Shown here: in pieces, positions 62,173-64,000 of the stretch
Numbering within the stretch: the first letter of the stretch is position 1
How the letters are laid out: each line of letters opens with the position of its first letter
Origin: Candidatus Alistipes intestinigallinarum
Lineage (GTDB): Bacteria > Bacteroidota > Bacteroidia > Bacteroidales > Rikenellaceae
Reading direction: 5' to 3'
Length of the DNA: 64,000 bases
Assembly (NCBI GenBank): GCA_019115745.1
Contig: DXDA01000036.1
Location: 29,601-93,600, forward strand
The notes under the pieces: model-generated
The model's database searches: none
What the model was told of the DNA's origin: nothing
Seen by the model: the letters and a program-made list of their open reading frames with translations, nothing else
Position numbers and translations under genes: made by a program

Positions 62173-64000
62173 TTATTTCAGTAAGGATTCGAATTTTTCT
62201 TTGAGTTCGACAACGGTGAAGGGCTGTCCTTCGCACTTGTTGTACTGCTCGTAATGGAACTCCTGGAAGTTCTGTCGGAGGTAGTTTGCGAACTGGCCTT
62301 CGTTGAGTTCGCAGACGACGATGCGGCGGAACCGGGCGAAGATTTCGCGCACGCCGTGTGGGAGCGGATTGATGTAGTTGAAGTGGCAGAGCGAGACCTT
62401 GTGGCCTTCACGGCGCATCTCGTCGACGGCGTTCTGGAGGTGTCCGTGGGTGCCGCCCCATCCTACGACGAGGAGTTCGCCCTCCTGGTCGCCCCAAACC
62501 GTCTGGGCCGGAATATCCTCGACGACGCGGGCGACCTTCTCGGCGCGCGTCTTGACCATCTTCTGATGGTTGGCCGGATCGTGCGAGATGCTGCCCTTGA
62601 CGGCATCCTTTTCGAGACCGCCGACGCGGTGCTCCAGTCCCACTTTGCCGGGGAATGCCCATCCGCGGGCGAGTTTCTCATTGCGGACGTAGGGCATGAA
62701 CCCGCCCTCGGGGGCCTTGTCGACGATCGGCGGACAGATCGTCGGGTAATCCTTCATCGAGGGGATGCGCCAGGGCTCCGAACCGTTGGCAATGAATCCG
62801 TCGGAAAGCAAAACGACGGGTGTCATGTGCTCCATGGCCAGACGTCCGGCCTCGAAGGCGTAGTGGAAACAGTCGCTGGGCGACGAGGCGGCCAGAACAA
62901 TCACCGGACACTCCCCGTTTCGGCCGTAGAGGGCCTGAGCGAGATCGCTCTGCTCGGTTTTGGTGGGCAGTCCGGTCGAGGGTCCGCCGCGCTGTACGTC
63001 GACGACGACTAACGGCAATTCGGTCATCACGGCCAGTCCGAGGGCTTCGCTCTTGAGCGAGAGACCCGGCCCGGAGGTGGTCGTCACGGCAAAGTTCCCG
63101 GCGAAGGCGGCGCCGATGGCGGTGCAGATTCCGGCGATCTCGTCTTCGGCCTGCACGGTTTTCACGCCGAGGTCCTTGCGCTTGGCCAGCTCTTCGAGGA
63201 TGACCGTGGCGGGGGTGATGGGGTACGAACCGCAGAAGAGCGGCAGTCCGGCCTTTTCGGCTGCGGCGCAGAGCCCCCAAGCCGTCGCGACGTTTCCGCT
63301 GATCGAGCGGTAGGTTCCCTTTTCACGCGGCGCCGGGGCCACGGTGTAGTTGTTGGCGAACTGGTGGGTATTGGCGGCGTAGTTGTACCCGGCCTTGATG
63401 GCGAGCTTGTTGGCTTCGGCCACGGCGGGGTTCTTCCTGGCGAATTTCGTGTCGAGGTATCGGACGGCATACTCCTCCGGGCGGTCGAAGAGCCAGAAGC
63501 AGATGCCCAGGGCGAACATGTTCTTGCACTTCGTGACGGCCTTGTTGTCGAGTCCGGTCTCTTTGAGGGCCTCGCGGGTCATGGAGGTGATGTCGGGGAC
63601 GACGACGTTGTACTCGTCGAGTTTGAGTTCGGCCAGCGGGTCGAGGGTTGCGAATCCTGCCTTTTTGAGGTGTTCCTCGGTGATCGAGTCTCCGTCGATG
63701 ATGACCGTTGCGCCGGGTTTGAGCCATTTGCGGTTGGCTTTCAGCGCCGCGGGGTTCATGGCCACGAGCACGTCGCAATAGTCTCCGGGGTTGAGTTCGC
63801 GGTGGTCGCCGAAGTGGACCTGGAAACCGGATACGCCGGCGACGGTGCCCTGCGGGGCGCGGATTTCGGCGGGGTAGTCGGGGAATGTGGAGATTCCGTT
63901 CCCGAGCAGAGCCGAGGTGTCGGAGAAGAGCGTACCGGTGAGTTGCATGCCGTCGCCCGAATCGCCGGAGAAACGGATGACCACATCCTGCAACGCCCTC
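62173..64000 (-). CDS. korA: 2-oxoglutarate/2-oxoacid:ferredoxin oxidoreductase, gamma-alpha fusion subunit, start beyond window
   Basis: The open frame continues to the window edge. The ORF-track start is a TTG at 63993 and codons before it are open, so the true start most likely lies outside and about 10-20 residues are missing. The gamma part (to about residue 190) begins VVIRFSGDSGDGMQLTG and has FPDYPAEIRAPQGT. The alpha part follows from about 215, with CGSYPITPATVILEELAK, FAVTTTSGPGLSLKSEALG and VDVQRGGPSTGLPTKTEQSD. It is the subunit that, with KorB, forms the catalytic heterodimer for 2-oxoacid oxidation or reductive carboxylation. The C-terminal RRIVVCELNEGQFANYLR block is usual. 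It is the upstream gene of a two-gene operon. Confidence 0.93.
   Translation of the reverse strand, partial: RALQDVVIRFSGDSGDGMQLTGTLFSDTSALLGNGISTFPDYPAEIRAPQGTVAGVSGFQVHFGDHRELNPGDYCDVLVAMNPAALKANRKWLKPGATVIIDGDSITEEHLKKAGFATLDPLAELKLDEYNVVVPDITSMTREALKETGLDNKAVTKCKNMFALGICFWLFDRPEEYAVRYLDTKFARKNPAVAEANKLAIKAGYNYAANTHQFANNYTVAPAPREKGTYRSISGNVATAWGLCAAAEKAGLPLFCGSYPITPATVILEELAKRKDLGVKTVQAEDEIAGICTAIGAAFAGNFAVTTTSGPGLSLKSEALGLAVMTELPLVVVDVQRGGPSTGLPTKTEQSDLAQALYGRNGECPVIVLAASSPSDCFHYAFEAGRLAMEHMTPVVLLSDGFIANGSEPWRIPSMKDYPTICPPIVDKAPEGGFMPYVRNEKLARGWAFPGKVGLEHRVGGLEKDAVKGSISHDPANHQKMVKTRAEKVARVVEDIPAQTVWGDQEGELLVVGWGGTHGHLQNAVDEMRREGHKVSLCHFNYINPLPHGVREIFARFRRIVVCELNEGQFANYLRQNFQEFHYEQYNKCEGQPFTVVELKEKFESLLK

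Overview
The window looks like a gut Bacteroidota chromosome. The evidence is SusC/SusD pairs, a hybrid two-component regulator, many short-lipobox lipoproteins, weak Shine-Dalgarno sites, and promoters of the Bacteroidota type (TTTG or TTG, about 20 bases, then TAnnTTTG). The fairly GC-rich coding style suggests Alistipes or another Rikenellaceae/Bacteroidales lineage; this is inference, since no 16S or other marker is present. Both window edges cut genes: a SusC at the left and korA at the right.

Region 1 (1-20753, all +) is polysaccharide utilization locus 1 (PUL1): SusC (5' cut), SusD, three tandem GxGYxYP-family proteins, two surface lipoproteins built from TIG-like modules plus a shared C-terminal domain, two GH92 alpha-mannosidase-family enzymes and an MFS sugar transporter. 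It ends at a perfect bidirectional terminator. The likely substrate is a mannose-containing glycan: binding and import by SusCD and the lipoproteins, trimming by GH92, cytoplasmic uptake by MFS, with the GxGYxYP role unknown.

Region 2 (20826-24953, -) is a tightly coupled three-gene operon: a PfkB sugar kinase fused to a HAD phosphatase, followed by two paralogous 370-residue proteins that resemble deoxyhypusine synthase in a few motifs. It is the best candidate here for an undescribed pathway. Divergent to it, 25281-27619 (+) encodes a corrinoid methyl-transfer cassette: B12-binding carrier, MetH-activation-like protein and UroD/MtaA-like methyltransferase. It has no substrate-specific methyltransferase in view. 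An AraC regulator (-) and an NhaC-type antiporter (+) follow.

Region 3 (30396-50212, all +) is PUL2, visibly richer in A/T: a mutarotase lipoprotein, a hybrid two-component sensor with a TTG start, SusC, SusD, a GH5-like TIM-barrel enzyme, two sialidase-like propellers, a fimbrillin-like lipoprotein and a DUF5107-TPR protein. Downstream lie a degraded DUF1573-like fragment and tRNA-Ala(GGC) with a clear promoter and terminator.

Region 4 (51371-60992) holds a minus-strand operon of a TonB-dependent receptor, a DUF4876 lipoprotein and a DUF6850-type barrel. Divergent from it is a plus-strand operon of a small lipoprotein, an ABC ATPase with altered motifs, its permease and a DUF4857-like protein. 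The shared intergenic region carries two direct repeats 33 bases apart. Region 5 (61137-64000, -) is korAB, a 2-oxoacid:ferredoxin oxidoreductase.

Family names come from recognising motifs by eye; no search was run.
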